A DNA stretch of 13,740 nt from an uncultured Oscillospiraceae bacterium (GCA_947631675.1 CANRMG010000029.1:1-13740), one strand, 5' to 3'. Shown: positions 1 through 7,262, numbered from the stretch's first letter. Numbers and translations are program-made. The notes: generated by a model not told the origin, from the sequence alone.

Positions 1-126
1 CTCATCATCAGCGTCATGAACAACATCCTCAACACCGTGGGCGTGCCCACGTTCCTGTGCGACGCGGTGAAGGGCGCCATCATCATCTTCGCGGTGCTGC
101 TGCAGAAGAAGGATTCCAACGGCTGA
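1..126 (+). CDS. C-terminal fragment of a ribose-type sugar ABC transporter permease
   Basis: Only the last 41 codons lie in the window; the start is upstream. The visible tail contains a hydrophobic segment, then a VGVPTFLCDAVKGAIIIFAV stretch and a short charged end (QKKDSNG). This resembles the end of RbsC/XylH-type permeases (BPD_transp_2 family), which typically have a hydrophobic asparagine-containing segment, then a 'VKG' and an 'iillAVllD' helix before a charged tail. Such permeases form the membrane channel of a sugar importer with an ATPase and a periplasmic-type binding protein, presumably encoded upstream. It is followed after 16 bases by the first oxidoreductase, so it is probably co-transcribed and supplies the substrate for that pathway. 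The assignment rests on a short tail, so the family is likely but the substrate is unknown. Confidence 0.72.
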   Translation, partial: LIISVMNNILNTVGVPTFLCDAVKGAIIIFAVLLQKKDSNG

Positions 127-142
127 CAGGAGGAGATAAGAC

Positions 143-1186
143 ATGATACATATCGGCATCATCGGCTGCGGCAAGATCGCCCAGGTCCGCCACATCCCCG
201 AGTACGCCGCCAACCCCGACGCGGAGCTGGCAGGCTTTTTCAACCCCAAGCGCTTTCGGGCGGAGGAGATGGCCGCCAAATACGGCGGGAAAGTCTACGA
301 CACGGCGGAGGCGCTGCTGGCCGACCCGGCCATCGACGCGGTGAGCATCTGCGCGGCCAACTACGCCCACGCCGAGCTCACCATAAAGGCCCTGAAAGCG
401 GGCAAGCATGTGCTGTGCGAAAAGCCCATGGCCACGGACCTGGCCGACTGCGAGGCCATGCTGGCCGCGGCGAAGGAGAGCGGCAAGTATCTCATGATCG
501 CCCACAACCAGCGCCTGGCCAAGGCCCATGTGGAGGCGAAACGGCTCCTGGACGAGGGCCTTATCGGCGACATACTCACCTTCCGCACCACCTTCGGCCA
601 CGGGGGACCGGAGACCTGGTCCATCAGCCCGGGGAAGAACGTGTGGTTCTTCGACAAGAAGCAGGCGGCCATGGGCGCCATGGCGGACCTGGGCGTACAC
701 AAGACAGACCTCATCCACTTCCTCACCGGCCAGCGGGTGGTCCGCACCACCGCGAAGCTCACCACCCTGGATAAGCGGGGGGAGGACGGCGAGCTCATCG
801 GCGTGGACGACAACGCCTGGTGCATCTATGAGCTCTCCGGCGGCGCCGTGGGCACCATGACCGCCAGCTGGACCTTCTACGGCGCGGAGGACAACTCCAC
901 GGTGCTCTACGGCACGAAGGGCATCATGCGCATCTACGACGACCCGGCCCACTCCATCGTGGTCCGCCTGGCCGACGGCACAGAGCAGACCTACGACGTG
1001 GAGAAGATACAGACCAACGACGACCAGACCGCCTCGGGCGTCATCGACCTGTGGATCGACTGCCTGAAAAACGGCCGCGCCCCGGAGATCGACGGGGCCA
1101 GCGCTCTCGCCGCCATGCGGGCGGTGTTCGCCTCCATCCGCTCCTCGGAGACGGGCCAGGCGGTGGAGATACCTGAAAACAGATAA
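143..1186 (+). CDS. Gfo/Idh/MocA family NAD(P)-dependent sugar oxidoreductase (first copy)
   Basis: A 347-aa soluble enzyme of normal length for the family. The N-terminal Rossmann fold has the dinucleotide motif GIIGCGKIA at residues 5-13. The hallmark EKP motif is at 93-95, with Lys94 the expected catalytic lysine. The C-terminal half carries the D-x-G-x-H-x-x-D signature (Asp182, Gly184, His186, Asp189), typical of the substrate-side acid/base residues. Members oxidise or reduce a hydroxyl or keto group on sugars, inositols or sugar derivatives using NAD(P). The start is fixed by AGGAGG at 128-133, nine bases before the ATG. It lies 16 bases after the ABC permease and 15 before the next gene, so all are probably one transcript. 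Family assignment is firm. The substrate and the direction of reaction cannot be read from the sequence; inositol dehydrogenase or a glycoside 3-dehydrogenase are both possible. Confidence 0.93.
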   Translation: MIHIGIIGCGKIAQVRHIPEYAANPDAELAGFFNPKRFRAEEMAAKYGGKVYDTAEALLADPAIDAVSICAANYAHAELTIKALKAGKHVLCEKPMATDLADCEAMLAAAKESGKYLMIAHNQRLAKAHVEAKRLLDEGLIGDILTFRTTFGHGGPETWSISPGKNVWFFDKKQAAMGAMADLGVHKTDLIHFLTGQRVVRTTAKLTTLDKRGEDGELIGVDDNAWCIYELSGGAVGTMTASWTFYGAEDNSTVLYGTKGIMRIYDDPAHSIVVRLADGTEQTYDVEKIQTNDDQTASGVIDLWIDCLKNGRAPEIDGASALAAMRAVFASIRSSETGQAVEIPENR

Positions 1187-1201
1187 GGAGGAGACCTCGC
1201 C

Positions 1202-2125
1202 ATGATGAAATTCGGACTGCTCACCGCCATATTGGACGGCTGGAGCTTTGAGGAGGCGGTGGACGTCGCCGCCGAAATGGGATTCAAGTGCCTGGAGGTG
1301 GCCTGCTGGCCCGCGGGCAAGGCGGAGCGGCGCTACGCCGGCGTGAGCCATATCGACGCCGAGCGGGTGCTGGCGGACGACGAGTACGCCGCCTATGTGA
1401 AGAAGTACGTGCAGGACAGGGGCATGACCATCTCCTCCCTGGCCTTCTATCCCAACACCATGGACCCGGACCTGGACAAGCGGGCCGCGGCCATCGCCCA
1501 TTTGCAGGCGCTCATCAAGGCCAGCGCCAAGCTGGGGGTGGGCCTCGTGACCACCTTCATCGGCCGGGACCAGCACAAGACCCTGGAAGAGAACATCGAG
1601 CTGTTCAAGGAGATATGGCCCCCCATCATCGCCCTGGCGGAGGCCGAGGGCGTGAAGGTGGGCATCGAGAACTGCCCCATGCTCTTCGGCGCGGACCAGT
1701 GGCCCGGCGGGCAGAACCTGATGTGTACCCCGGCCATCTACCGGAAGCTCTTCGAGATCATCCCCAGCCCCAATTTCGGCCTGAACTTCGATCCCAGCCA
1801 CTATGTATGGCAGGGCTTGGACTACTTAAAGACCGTCTATGAGTTCAAGGACCGGCTCTTCCACATCCACTTCAAGGACATCAAGCTCTATCCCGAGCGC
1901 CTGGCGGAGTGCGGGGTGCTGGCCTATCCCCTGGACTACATGAGCCCCAAGATCCCCGGCCTGGGTGACGTGGACTGGAGCGCGTTCATCTCCGCGCTGA
2001 ACGACGTGCGCTACGACGGCTGCGCCGTCATCGAGGTGGAGGACAAGGCCTTCGAGGGGAGCCGGGAGGACATTTTGAACTCCATCCGCCTGTCCAAGCG
2101 GTATCTGGACAACTTCATCATCTGA
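1202..2125 (+). CDS. Sugar phosphate isomerase/epimerase-like TIM-barrel protein (first copy)
   Basis: A 307-aa protein of the xylose-isomerase-like TIM-barrel superfamily (AP_endonuc_2 fold), which includes IolE, IolI, IolH and keto-sugar epimerases. The expected metal- and substrate-binding residues appear in order: Glu156 in VGIENCP, Asp197 and His200 in NFDPSH, His223 in HIHFKD, and a C-terminal Glu in AVIEVED. A GLGDVDW segment before the last strand is also typical. There is no signal peptide, so it should act in the cytoplasm. AAGGAGGAG at 1185-1193 overlaps the stop of the preceding gene and favours the ATG at 1202 over the adjacent ATG at 1205. It probably isomerises, epimerises or dehydrates the keto-sugar made by the neighbouring oxidoreductase. 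That role is inferred from context; the name 'sugar phosphate' isomerase is a family label, not proof of a phosphorylated substrate. Confidence 0.9.
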   Translation: MMKFGLLTAILDGWSFEEAVDVAAEMGFKCLEVACWPAGKAERRYAGVSHIDAERVLADDEYAAYVKKYVQDRGMTISSLAFYPNTMDPDLDKRAAAIAHLQALIKASAKLGVGLVTTFIGRDQHKTLEENIELFKEIWPPIIALAEAEGVKVGIENCPMLFGADQWPGGQNLMCTPAIYRKLFEIIPSPNFGLNFDPSHYVWQGLDYLKTVYEFKDRLFHIHFKDIKLYPERLAECGVLAYPLDYMSPKIPGLGDVDWSAFISALNDVRYDGCAVIEVEDKAFEGSREDILNSIRLSKRYLDNFII

Positions 2126-2136
2126 GGGGGCGCGGC

Positions 2137-2952
2137 ATGAAAAAGCGCATCATCGCGGTCAACTCCAACTGCTACCACGGCTACTCTATCGAGCAGGCCG
2201 TGGCGGGCATCAGGGCGGCGGGCTTTCACTATATCGAGCTCACCGCCACCAAGGGCTGGACGGAGCACGTGTTCCCCGACCAGAGCTTTGCCCGGCTGCT
2301 GGAGGTGCAGGACCTGCTGAGGAAAAATGACCTCATCCCCTTCGCCATGAGCGGCCACACCAACCTCATGGACACGGCCCGCATCGGCGACTTCGTGAAC
2401 AACATCCGCCTGGCCCACTTTTTCGGCTGCGACTACATCGTCTCCTCCATCGGCGAGGCCCATCTGGAGGACAAGGCCGTGGCCTCCAACGAGGTGGTGG
2501 CGGAGCATATCAAGGGGCTGGTGCCCTATCTGGAGGAATATGATATGACCCTGGTGCTGGAGGTCCACGGCGACCACGGCACGGGGGCTATCCTCAAGGA
2601 GATATGTGAGCTTGTGGGCTCTCCCCGGGTGCTCATCAACTACGACACCGCCAACGCCATCTTCTACGGCGACGTGGACGTGCCGGCGGACTTCGCCGGG
2701 TGCCTGGACAAGATCGGCTACGTCCACCTGAAGGACAAGGCCGGCGGCCGGCAGGAATGGGATTTCCCCGCCCTTGGCAAGGGGTATGTGGAGTTTCCCA
2801 AGCTGTTTAAAATGATGGACGAGGCGGGCAACATGAGCCCCTGGTCCATCGAGATCGAGTTCACCCAGGCGGGGCCCAAGGACCTGGCCGAAATAGACCA
2901 GGCCGTGATGGATTCTGCCGCGTACCTGAAAGGGCAGGGTTTTGAGCTGTGA
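2137..2952 (+). CDS. Sugar phosphate isomerase/epimerase-like TIM-barrel protein (second copy)
   Basis: A 271-aa second member of the xylose-isomerase-like TIM-barrel superfamily. It is clearly different in sequence from its upstream neighbour and shorter by 36 residues. The metal-site pattern is complete: Glu142 in LEVHG (with His144), Asp170 in NYDTAN, His197 in YVHLKD, and Glu239/Glu241 in IEIEF. The LGKGYVEFP segment at about 212-220 corresponds to the loop before the last strand in this family. It follows the first isomerase after 11 bases. Its ribosome site (GAGGGGG, 2124-2130) is weaker than the others in the operon and overlaps the preceding stop, which suggests partial translational coupling. 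The divergence between the two copies suggests successive steps or different substrates rather than a recent duplication. The reaction is not known; 3-keto-sugar epimerase, inosose dehydratase-like or hydroxypyruvate isomerase-like activities are all possible. Confidence 0.89.
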   Translation: MKKRIIAVNSNCYHGYSIEQAVAGIRAAGFHYIELTATKGWTEHVFPDQSFARLLEVQDLLRKNDLIPFAMSGHTNLMDTARIGDFVNNIRLAHFFGCDYIVSSIGEAHLEDKAVASNEVVAEHIKGLVPYLEEYDMTLVLEVHGDHGTGAILKEICELVGSPRVLINYDTANAIFYGDVDVPADFAGCLDKIGYVHLKDKAGGRQEWDFPALGKGYVEFPKLFKMMDEAGNMSPWSIEIEFTQAGPKDLAEIDQAVMDSAAYLKGQGFEL

Positions 2953-3941
2953 AGCGGACGCTGAACATCGGCCTGGTGGGCGTGGGCGGCATGGGCAAGG
3001 TCCATCACGCCAACTACCAGATGCTCCCGGACTGCCATGTGGCCGCCGTAGTGGGCACCTCCCCCCGGGCGAAGGCCGCGGCGGCGGAGTGGGGCGTGCC
3101 CTGCTTCGACACCATCACCGCCATGACGGCGGGGTGCGATGTGGACGTGGTGGACATATGCACGCCCACCTACACCCACCACGACTTGGTGCTGGAGGCC
3201 CTGGCCTGCGGCAAGCACGTCATATGCGAAAAGCCCATCGCCCTGTCTCTGGCGGACGCCCGGGAGATGCTGGACGAGGCAGAAAAGCGGGGCCTGGGGC
3301 TCTACATCGCCCAGGTGCTCCAGTTCACCAAGGAGGTCCGCGCCCTGCGCCAGATCGTGGCGGACGGCGCGTACGGAAAGCCCCTGGACGCCTGCTTCGA
3401 GCGGCTGTCCGCCTGCCCCAAATGGGCCAAGGACGGATGGCTGTTCGACGTGAACAAGTCCGGCCTTCTGCCCTACGACCTGCACATCCACGACCTGGAC
3501 GTGATCGTGTCCGTGTTCGGAAAGCCCCGGGGCTTCCGGCTCACCTCCTGCCGGGGGGCGGACAAGACCTATCCCGAGCAGATGCGCATCGACTACGACT
3601 ACGGCGGCTTCCACGTGAACGCGGAGGCGGCCTGGTTCAACGCGGACACCCCCTGGACGGCCCGCTGGCGGGTGTATTTTGAAAACGGCATGCTCATCAA
3701 CACCGGCGACAGCCTCACCGCCTACCAGTTCGGCGCGGAGCCGCGGGTATTCGACATCGCCGACGAGGTGGTGGTGTCCACGGGCATCAACGTGCCGCCC
3801 TGCGGGTGGTTCTACACGGAGCTGGGCCACTTCCTGGACTGCATACGAGACGGGGCGAAGCCCACGCCCTGGGTGACCCGGGAGCAGCTGCTCACGGTCA
3901 TGGAGATACTGGAGGAGGTGTCCGCCCCGTGGAGAAAATAA
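2949..3941 (+). CDS. Gfo/Idh/MocA family NAD(P)-dependent sugar oxidoreductase (second copy)
   Basis: A 330-aa oxidoreductase starting at GTG (2949-2951), which overlaps the stop codon of the upstream isomerase by four bases (GTGA). This points to translational coupling; only a weak purine-rich stretch precedes it. The Rossmann motif GLVGVGGMG is at residues 8-16, and EKP at 94-96 with Lys95 as the expected catalytic lysine. The substrate-side motif reads D-L-H-I-H-D-L-D at 177-184 (Asp177, His181, Asp184). All key family residues are therefore present. It is only distantly similar to the first oxidoreductase in the operon, so the two probably act on different intermediates, for example one oxidising the incoming sugar and the other reducing the rearranged keto-product. 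That division is inference. Its last 13 bases overlap the start of the acetyltransferase gene. Confidence 0.92.
   Translation: MKRTLNIGLVGVGGMGKVHHANYQMLPDCHVAAVVGTSPRAKAAAAEWGVPCFDTITAMTAGCDVDVVDICTPTYTHHDLVLEALACGKHVICEKPIALSLADAREMLDEAEKRGLGLYIAQVLQFTKEVRALRQIVADGAYGKPLDACFERLSACPKWAKDGWLFDVNKSGLLPYDLHIHDLDVIVSVFGKPRGFRLTSCRGADKTYPEQMRIDYDYGGFHVNAEAAWFNADTPWTARWRVYFENGMLINTGDSLTAYQFGAEPRVFDIADEVVVSTGINVPPCGWFYTELGHFLDCIRDGAKPTPWVTREQLLTVMEILEEVSAPWRK
3911..3920 (+). promoter_or_regulatory. Strong ribosome binding site that fixes the acetyltransferase start
   Basis: GGAGGAGGTG is a near-perfect complement of the 16S rRNA 3' end. It lies inside the second oxidoreductase gene, about 9-10 bases before a GTG at 3929. 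It identifies that GTG as the start of the acetyltransferase, rather than an ATG at 3806 in the same frame that would add 41 low-complexity residues unlike the family. Confidence 0.85.
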
Positions 3942-4684
3942 GGCGGTATTTCCAGCGCATCGGCCTGGAGCTGCCGGACCCGGCGGCACCGGATTCGGAG
4001 TTATTATGTAAACTTCAATACGCCCACTGTACCACCGTGCCCTATGAGAACCTGGACATCCTGCGGCATAAACCTCTGTCCCTGAACATAGACGACCTCT
4101 ACGAAAAGGTGGTGGTCCAAGGCCGGGGCGGGTTCTGCTTTGAGCTGAACGGCCTGTTCGCCTGGCTTCTGAGCCAGCTGGGCTACGAGGTGAGCGAGTA
4201 CGCGGCCCGGTATCTGCGGGGGGAGAGCGAGCTGCCCATGCGCCGGCACCGGGTGATGATCGTCAAGGCCACGGACGGGACGTGGCTGTGCGACGTGGGC
4301 ATCGGCGAGGTGTGTCCCCGCTGGCCCATCCGCATGGAGGAGGGCCTGGTCCAGCGCCAGCAGGACGAGGCGTACCGCCTGGTGCGGGACCGGTTTTTGG
4401 GCTGGGTGCTGATGGACGAGCACGAGGGCCAGTGGCGGCCCTTCTACTCCTTCACCGAGGAGCCCCAGCTGCCGGTGGACTTCATCGCGCCCACCTTTTA
4501 CTGCGAAAAGCACCCGGACTCCCCCTTCACGGCCCAGGAGATGTTCTCCCTGAAAACGGCCGGGGGGCGCATCACCCTGGATGGGCATGTGTTCAAGGTG
4601 TTCGACGGCGGGAAAGTGACCGTCCGGGAGCTGGCCGACAGGGAGATGGACGAGGCCTACGCCCGGTTTGGGCTGACCATCTGA
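3929..4684 (+). CDS. nat: Arylamine N-acetyltransferase family protein
   Basis: A 251-aa protein of the NAT family, which transfers the acetyl group of acetyl-CoA to arylamines, hydrazines or related acceptors through a cysteine intermediate. The catalytic triad is intact when counted from the GTG: Cys70 in GRGGFCFELN, His107 in RRHRV and Asp122 in LCDVGIG. These positions match the usual Cys~69, His~107, Asp~122 spacing. The N-terminal VPYENLDI motif (37-44) is also characteristic. The length fits bacterial NATs (about 250-280 aa). The start is set by the strong ribosome site at 3911-3920, so the gene overlaps the preceding oxidoreductase by 13 bases and is the last gene of the operon. Some family members acylate pathway intermediates instead of drugs, so the acceptor here may be an amino-sugar or an aglycone. 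The family is firm; the physiological acceptor is unknown. Confidence 0.92.
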   Translation: MEKIRRYFQRIGLELPDPAAPDSELLCKLQYAHCTTVPYENLDILRHKPLSLNIDDLYEKVVVQGRGGFCFELNGLFAWLLSQLGYEVSEYAARYLRGESELPMRRHRVMIVKATDGTWLCDVGIGEVCPRWPIRMEEGLVQRQQDEAYRLVRDRFLGWVLMDEHEGQWRPFYSFTEEPQLPVDFIAPTFYCEKHPDSPFTAQEMFSLKTAGGRITLDGHVFKVFDGGKVTVRELADREMDEAYARFGLTI

Positions 4685-4702
4685 AGAAGAACAAATAACA
4701 AG

Positions 4703-4732
4703 GACCGCGGCAGGGAAGACCCTGCCGCGGTC
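4703..4732. terminator. Bidirectional intrinsic terminator between convergent operons
   Basis: A perfect 13-bp inverted repeat (left arm 4703-4715, right arm 4720-4732) with a four-base AAGA loop and a GC-rich stem. On the + strand it is followed by ATCTTTTGTTTG; on the - strand by CTTGTTATTTGTTC. Both are T-rich enough for factor-independent termination. It sits in the 70-base gap between the acetyltransferase stop (+) and the HPt stop (-), and so probably serves both transcripts. Confidence 0.9.
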
Positions 4733-4754
4733 ATCTTTTGTTTGTAGGTCCTCC

Positions 4755-5117
4755 TCAGGCCAGGCTGGCCTGGAAGGCGCGGATGGCGTCCACCGCCTGG
4801 CGGTAGTCCTCCTTCACCCGGGCCAGGAGCTCATCGGTCTGGGGTCCGGGGGCGCCGGGGCGGAGAGATTCGGTCAGCTCGCTGCTGGACTGGCCCAGGC
4901 GGGTCATGCCCAGGTTCTGGCATACGCCCTTGATGGTGTGGGCGGCCCGGAAGGCCTCGGCGTAGTCCCCCGTCTCCAGAGAGGTCAGGAGGAGCTGATA
5001 GCTGCCGTCGTCGGGGAAGCGGAGAACGAATTTCTGGATCAGCCGCTCGCTGCGCAGCCGGCCAAAGACCTCGTCGTAGTCGGCGTCCATGGCTTTGTAG
5101 CAATCCTGCAGGGTCAT
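4755..5117 (-). CDS. Stand-alone histidine phosphotransfer (HPt) protein
   Basis: A 120-aa cytoplasmic protein that is essentially one HPt domain. The phosphorylatable histidine is His60 in the motif AHTIKGVCQNLG (59-70), followed by the usual helix with small and leucine residues up to ESLR. HPt domains relay phosphate between receiver domains of hybrid kinases and those of response regulators, and usually have no enzyme activity of their own. The ATG overlaps the regulator's stop codon (ATGA, 5114-5117), and a strong AAAAGGAGGAT site at 5127-5136 lies inside the regulator gene. The two should be made together. Both hybrid kinases upstream end after a receiver domain without an HPt, so this protein is the likely link to the regulator. 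The assignment is firm; the partners are inferred from gene order. Confidence 0.92.
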   Translation of the reverse strand: MTLQDCYKAMDADYDEVFGRLRSERLIQKFVLRFPDDGSYQLLLTSLETGDYAEAFRAAHTIKGVCQNLGMTRLGQSSSELTESLRPGAPGPQTDELLARVKEDYRQAVDAIRAFQASLA

Positions 5118-7183
5118 GTGGTGGTATCCTCCTTTTGTTCGTCGATGTCGGAGATGGCGGAAAGCGTACTGGTATTGGACGGGTCGTAGAAGAAGTAGCG
5201 GCCCTTGCCGTCCCGCTTGGCCGCGTACAGGGCCTGATCCGCCGCCTTGAAGAGGCTGTCATAATGGAAGCCGATGGTCTCGCTGCGGGCGACGCCCATG
5301 GTGACGGAGATGTTGAAGCCCTCGTAATCGCCGCAGAGCTGGTGGAAGATGCGGTCCACGGTCCGCTCCAGATCCGTGTTGTACTCCAGGAACAGCATGA
5401 ACTCGTCCCCGCCGGCCCGGCAGCATATGTCGGAGCCGCGGACCCCGTGCCGGAGCCGGTCTGCCACGGTGCGGATGACCGCGTCGCCGAACTGGTGGCC
5501 GTAGGTGTCGTTGGCGGACTTGAAGTAGTCCAGGTCAAACAGGACCAGGGCGAAATGGCTGTCCGGCCGGTCCTGCATCCGGGCTTCGATGCGCTCCTTG
5601 GCCGCCGCCCGGTTCAGGAGGCCGGTCATAGGGTCCCGGGAGGCCTTACGGGTCAGCTCCTCCAGCTTCTGGCGGGTCTCGTGTACGTCGGTGGCCTTGC
5701 CCAGCACGCCCCGGAACCGGGGCGGCGTGTCGTCGGTCCAGGTGGTCTTGAGCACCACTTGGTGCCAGTGGGTATGGCCGCCGTAGGTGAGCTGGCAGTC
5801 ATAGGAGATGTCGGGGCTGTCCGGGGTGGTCAGACGAAGCTTTTCCAGCAGCTGATACCAGCCGTCGTCCCCCAGGACGGCCAGGAGGGCCTCGTTTTCA
5901 CCGGGCTGGGAGATGAACTCGTCCAGGCCCAGGACCTCCGCGCTGCTGGGCGTGAAGATGAGCATGGAGGGGGAGATGGTGTATTCAAATTGGATGTCGT
6001 TGGTGAGGGAGGAGAAGGTGCTGTGCTTCATCCGCTCCTGGTCCAGCAGACGGAGCGTCCTGTCGGACACGCCGGCGGAGGGCCGGACCGACTCGGTCAC
6101 GATGTTTCGTGCCTCCAGGTGGACCGCGATCTCGCCGCCGGTATTCTCCCGGATCTGGCGGATGCTCTCGGCGTTGTCCTGCAGGCACTCCAGCAGCAGG
6201 GGATTGAAGGCCCCGCACTGGCCGTCCATGATCATCTGTACGGCGGTCTCGTGGTCGATGGCCTTTTTGTATACCCGGGGGCTTGTCAGCGCGTCATATA
6301 CGTCCGCCAGCGCCACCACCTGGGCGGAGATGGGGATCTCGTCTCCCTTCAGGCCGTCGGGATAGCCCCGGCCGTCATAGCGCTCGTGGTGCCAGCGGCA
6401 TATCTCGTAGCTGGTGCGCACCAGGGGGTCATCCCGGTGCTCCTCCAGCGCGTCCAGCATCTCCGCGCCCTTGATGGAGTGGGTCTTCATGACGGCGCAC
6501 TCTGCGGGGGTGAGCTTGCCGGGCTTGTTGAGGATGTGCTCATCGATGGCGATCTTGCCGATGTCGTGCAGGGCGGAGCTGACGCTGATGCGCTCGATGT
6601 CCGCCGCCGACAGGGGGTACTTGTCCGTCCGCAGGGTCAGGGCCTTGAGGATGAAGTTGGTCAGCGCCCGCACGTGGGTGATGTGCAGGCCGCTCTCGCC
6701 GTTTCGGAACTCCACGATGTGGCTGAGGATCTCCACCATCAGGTTGCTGCGCCGCTCGGTCTCGTATATCTGCTCCTCCACCATGGCGGCCAGGCGCTTC
6801 TGCTTGGCGTACAGCAGGAGGGTGTTCATCACGCGCCGGCGCACGATCAGCGCGTCGAAGGGCCGGGCGATGAAGTCGCTCACGCCCAGATCGTAGGCCC
6901 GGGCCACCTGGGAGGAGCCGCTCTCGGCGGAGATCATGATCACCGGCAGGTCCTCCAGCCAGCCCTCCCGGTTCATGGCCTCCAGCACGCCGAAGCCGTC
7001 CAGGTGGGGCATGACGATGTCCAGCAGAACCAGCGATATTTGGCCCGCATGCTCCCGGAGTATGGGCAGAGCCTGGGCGCCGTCCTCCGCCTCCAGTATC
7101 TCGTACTCGTCCTCCAGCATATCCGCCAGGATGGAGCGGTTCATCTCTGAGTCGTCAACGATGAGGATCTTTCCCTTGGACAT
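5114..7183 (-). CDS. Response regulator with HD-GYP and GGDEF domains (predicted bifunctional c-di-GMP enzyme)
   Basis: A 689-aa cytoplasmic protein. Residues 4-120 form a receiver domain with acidic pocket Asp10/Asp11 and phospho-acceptor Asp55 (LLDIVMP). Residues about 155-345 form an HD-GYP phosphodiesterase domain with HDIGK (His206, Asp207), His235, and HHERYDGRGYP at 265-275, so all signature residues are present. Residues about 385-510 look PAS-like. Residues about 515-670 form a diguanylate cyclase domain with an intact GGDEF at 591-595 and an RGSD inhibitory site (582-585) five residues before it. The protein should therefore be able to make cyclic di-GMP from GTP, feel product inhibition, and hydrolyse cyclic di-GMP, with phosphorylation of Asp55 setting the balance. 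Which activity dominates cannot be seen. A promoter lies just upstream (7234-7262), and the stop overlaps the HPt start. The ribosome site before the ATG is weak (GGAAAGG, about 7197-7203). Confidence 0.93.
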   Translation of the reverse strand: MSKGKILIVDDSEMNRSILADMLEDEYEILEAEDGAQALPILREHAGQISLVLLDIVMPHLDGFGVLEAMNREGWLEDLPVIMISAESGSSQVARAYDLGVSDFIARPFDALIVRRRVMNTLLLYAKQKRLAAMVEEQIYETERRSNLMVEILSHIVEFRNGESGLHITHVRALTNFILKALTLRTDKYPLSAADIERISVSSALHDIGKIAIDEHILNKPGKLTPAECAVMKTHSIKGAEMLDALEEHRDDPLVRTSYEICRWHHERYDGRGYPDGLKGDEIPISAQVVALADVYDALTSPRVYKKAIDHETAVQMIMDGQCGAFNPLLLECLQDNAESIRQIRENTGGEIAVHLEARNIVTESVRPSAGVSDRTLRLLDQERMKHSTFSSLTNDIQFEYTISPSMLIFTPSSAEVLGLDEFISQPGENEALLAVLGDDGWYQLLEKLRLTTPDSPDISYDCQLTYGGHTHWHQVVLKTTWTDDTPPRFRGVLGKATDVHETRQKLEELTRKASRDPMTGLLNRAAAKERIEARMQDRPDSHFALVLFDLDYFKSANDTYGHQFGDAVIRTVADRLRHGVRGSDICCRAGGDEFMLFLEYNTDLERTVDRIFHQLCGDYEGFNISVTMGVARSETIGFHYDSLFKAADQALYAAKRDGKGRYFFYDPSNTSTLSAISDIDEQKEDTTT

Positions 7184-7205
7184 TGGTTTCTGTCCCGGCC
7201 TTTCC

Positions 7206-7221
7206 GTGCCCCTGTGGGCAC
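7206..7221. repeat. Inverted repeat in the leader of the response regulator gene
   Basis: GTGCCC (7206-7211) and GGGCAC (7216-7221) form a perfect 6-bp inverted repeat with a CTGT/ACAG spacer. It starts about six bases downstream of the expected transcription start of the promoter at 7234-7262, where either an operator or a small 5' hairpin would be effective. Its function is unknown. Confidence 0.5.
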
Positions 7222-7233
7222 ATAAACTGATTT

Positions 7234-7262
7234 ATTATAGCAAAAACACGAAGAGGACGCAA
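7234..7262 (-). promoter_or_regulatory. Sigma-A-type promoter for the response regulator and HPt genes
   Basis: Read on the - strand, there is a consensus TATAAT at 7239-7234 and TTGCGT at 7262-7257 with a 17-base spacer. The expected start is near 7227, about 45 bases before the regulator ATG. It lies in the 94-base gap after the Cache-type kinase gene, so the regulator and HPt can be transcribed independently of the kinases. The -35 box matches the consensus only in TTG. Confidence 0.7.

Noticed and set aside
83..1801. A 572-codon open frame on the - strand opposite the first oxidoreductase and isomerase
   Set aside because: It is a mirror of G/C-biased third codon positions. Its translation is low-complexity (Gly, Val, His, Leu, Ala rich), it has no family motif, and the + strand genes here have full catalytic motifs and ribosome sites.
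3806..3928. A longer N-terminus for the acetyltransferase beginning at the ATG at 3806
   Set aside because: The extra 41 residues are Gly/His/Ala-rich shadow translation of the oxidoreductase, unlike NAT proteins. The GTG at 3929 has a perfect ribosome site and gives the canonical triad spacing.
143..4684. Assignment of the operon as a C-glycoside deglycosylation cluster (DgpABC-like)
   Set aside because: An oxidoreductase and a TIM-barrel protein fit DgpA and DgpC, but no small DgpB-like gene is present in the window, and two of each enzyme plus a NAT do not match that layout. It remains only one of several keto-sugar options.
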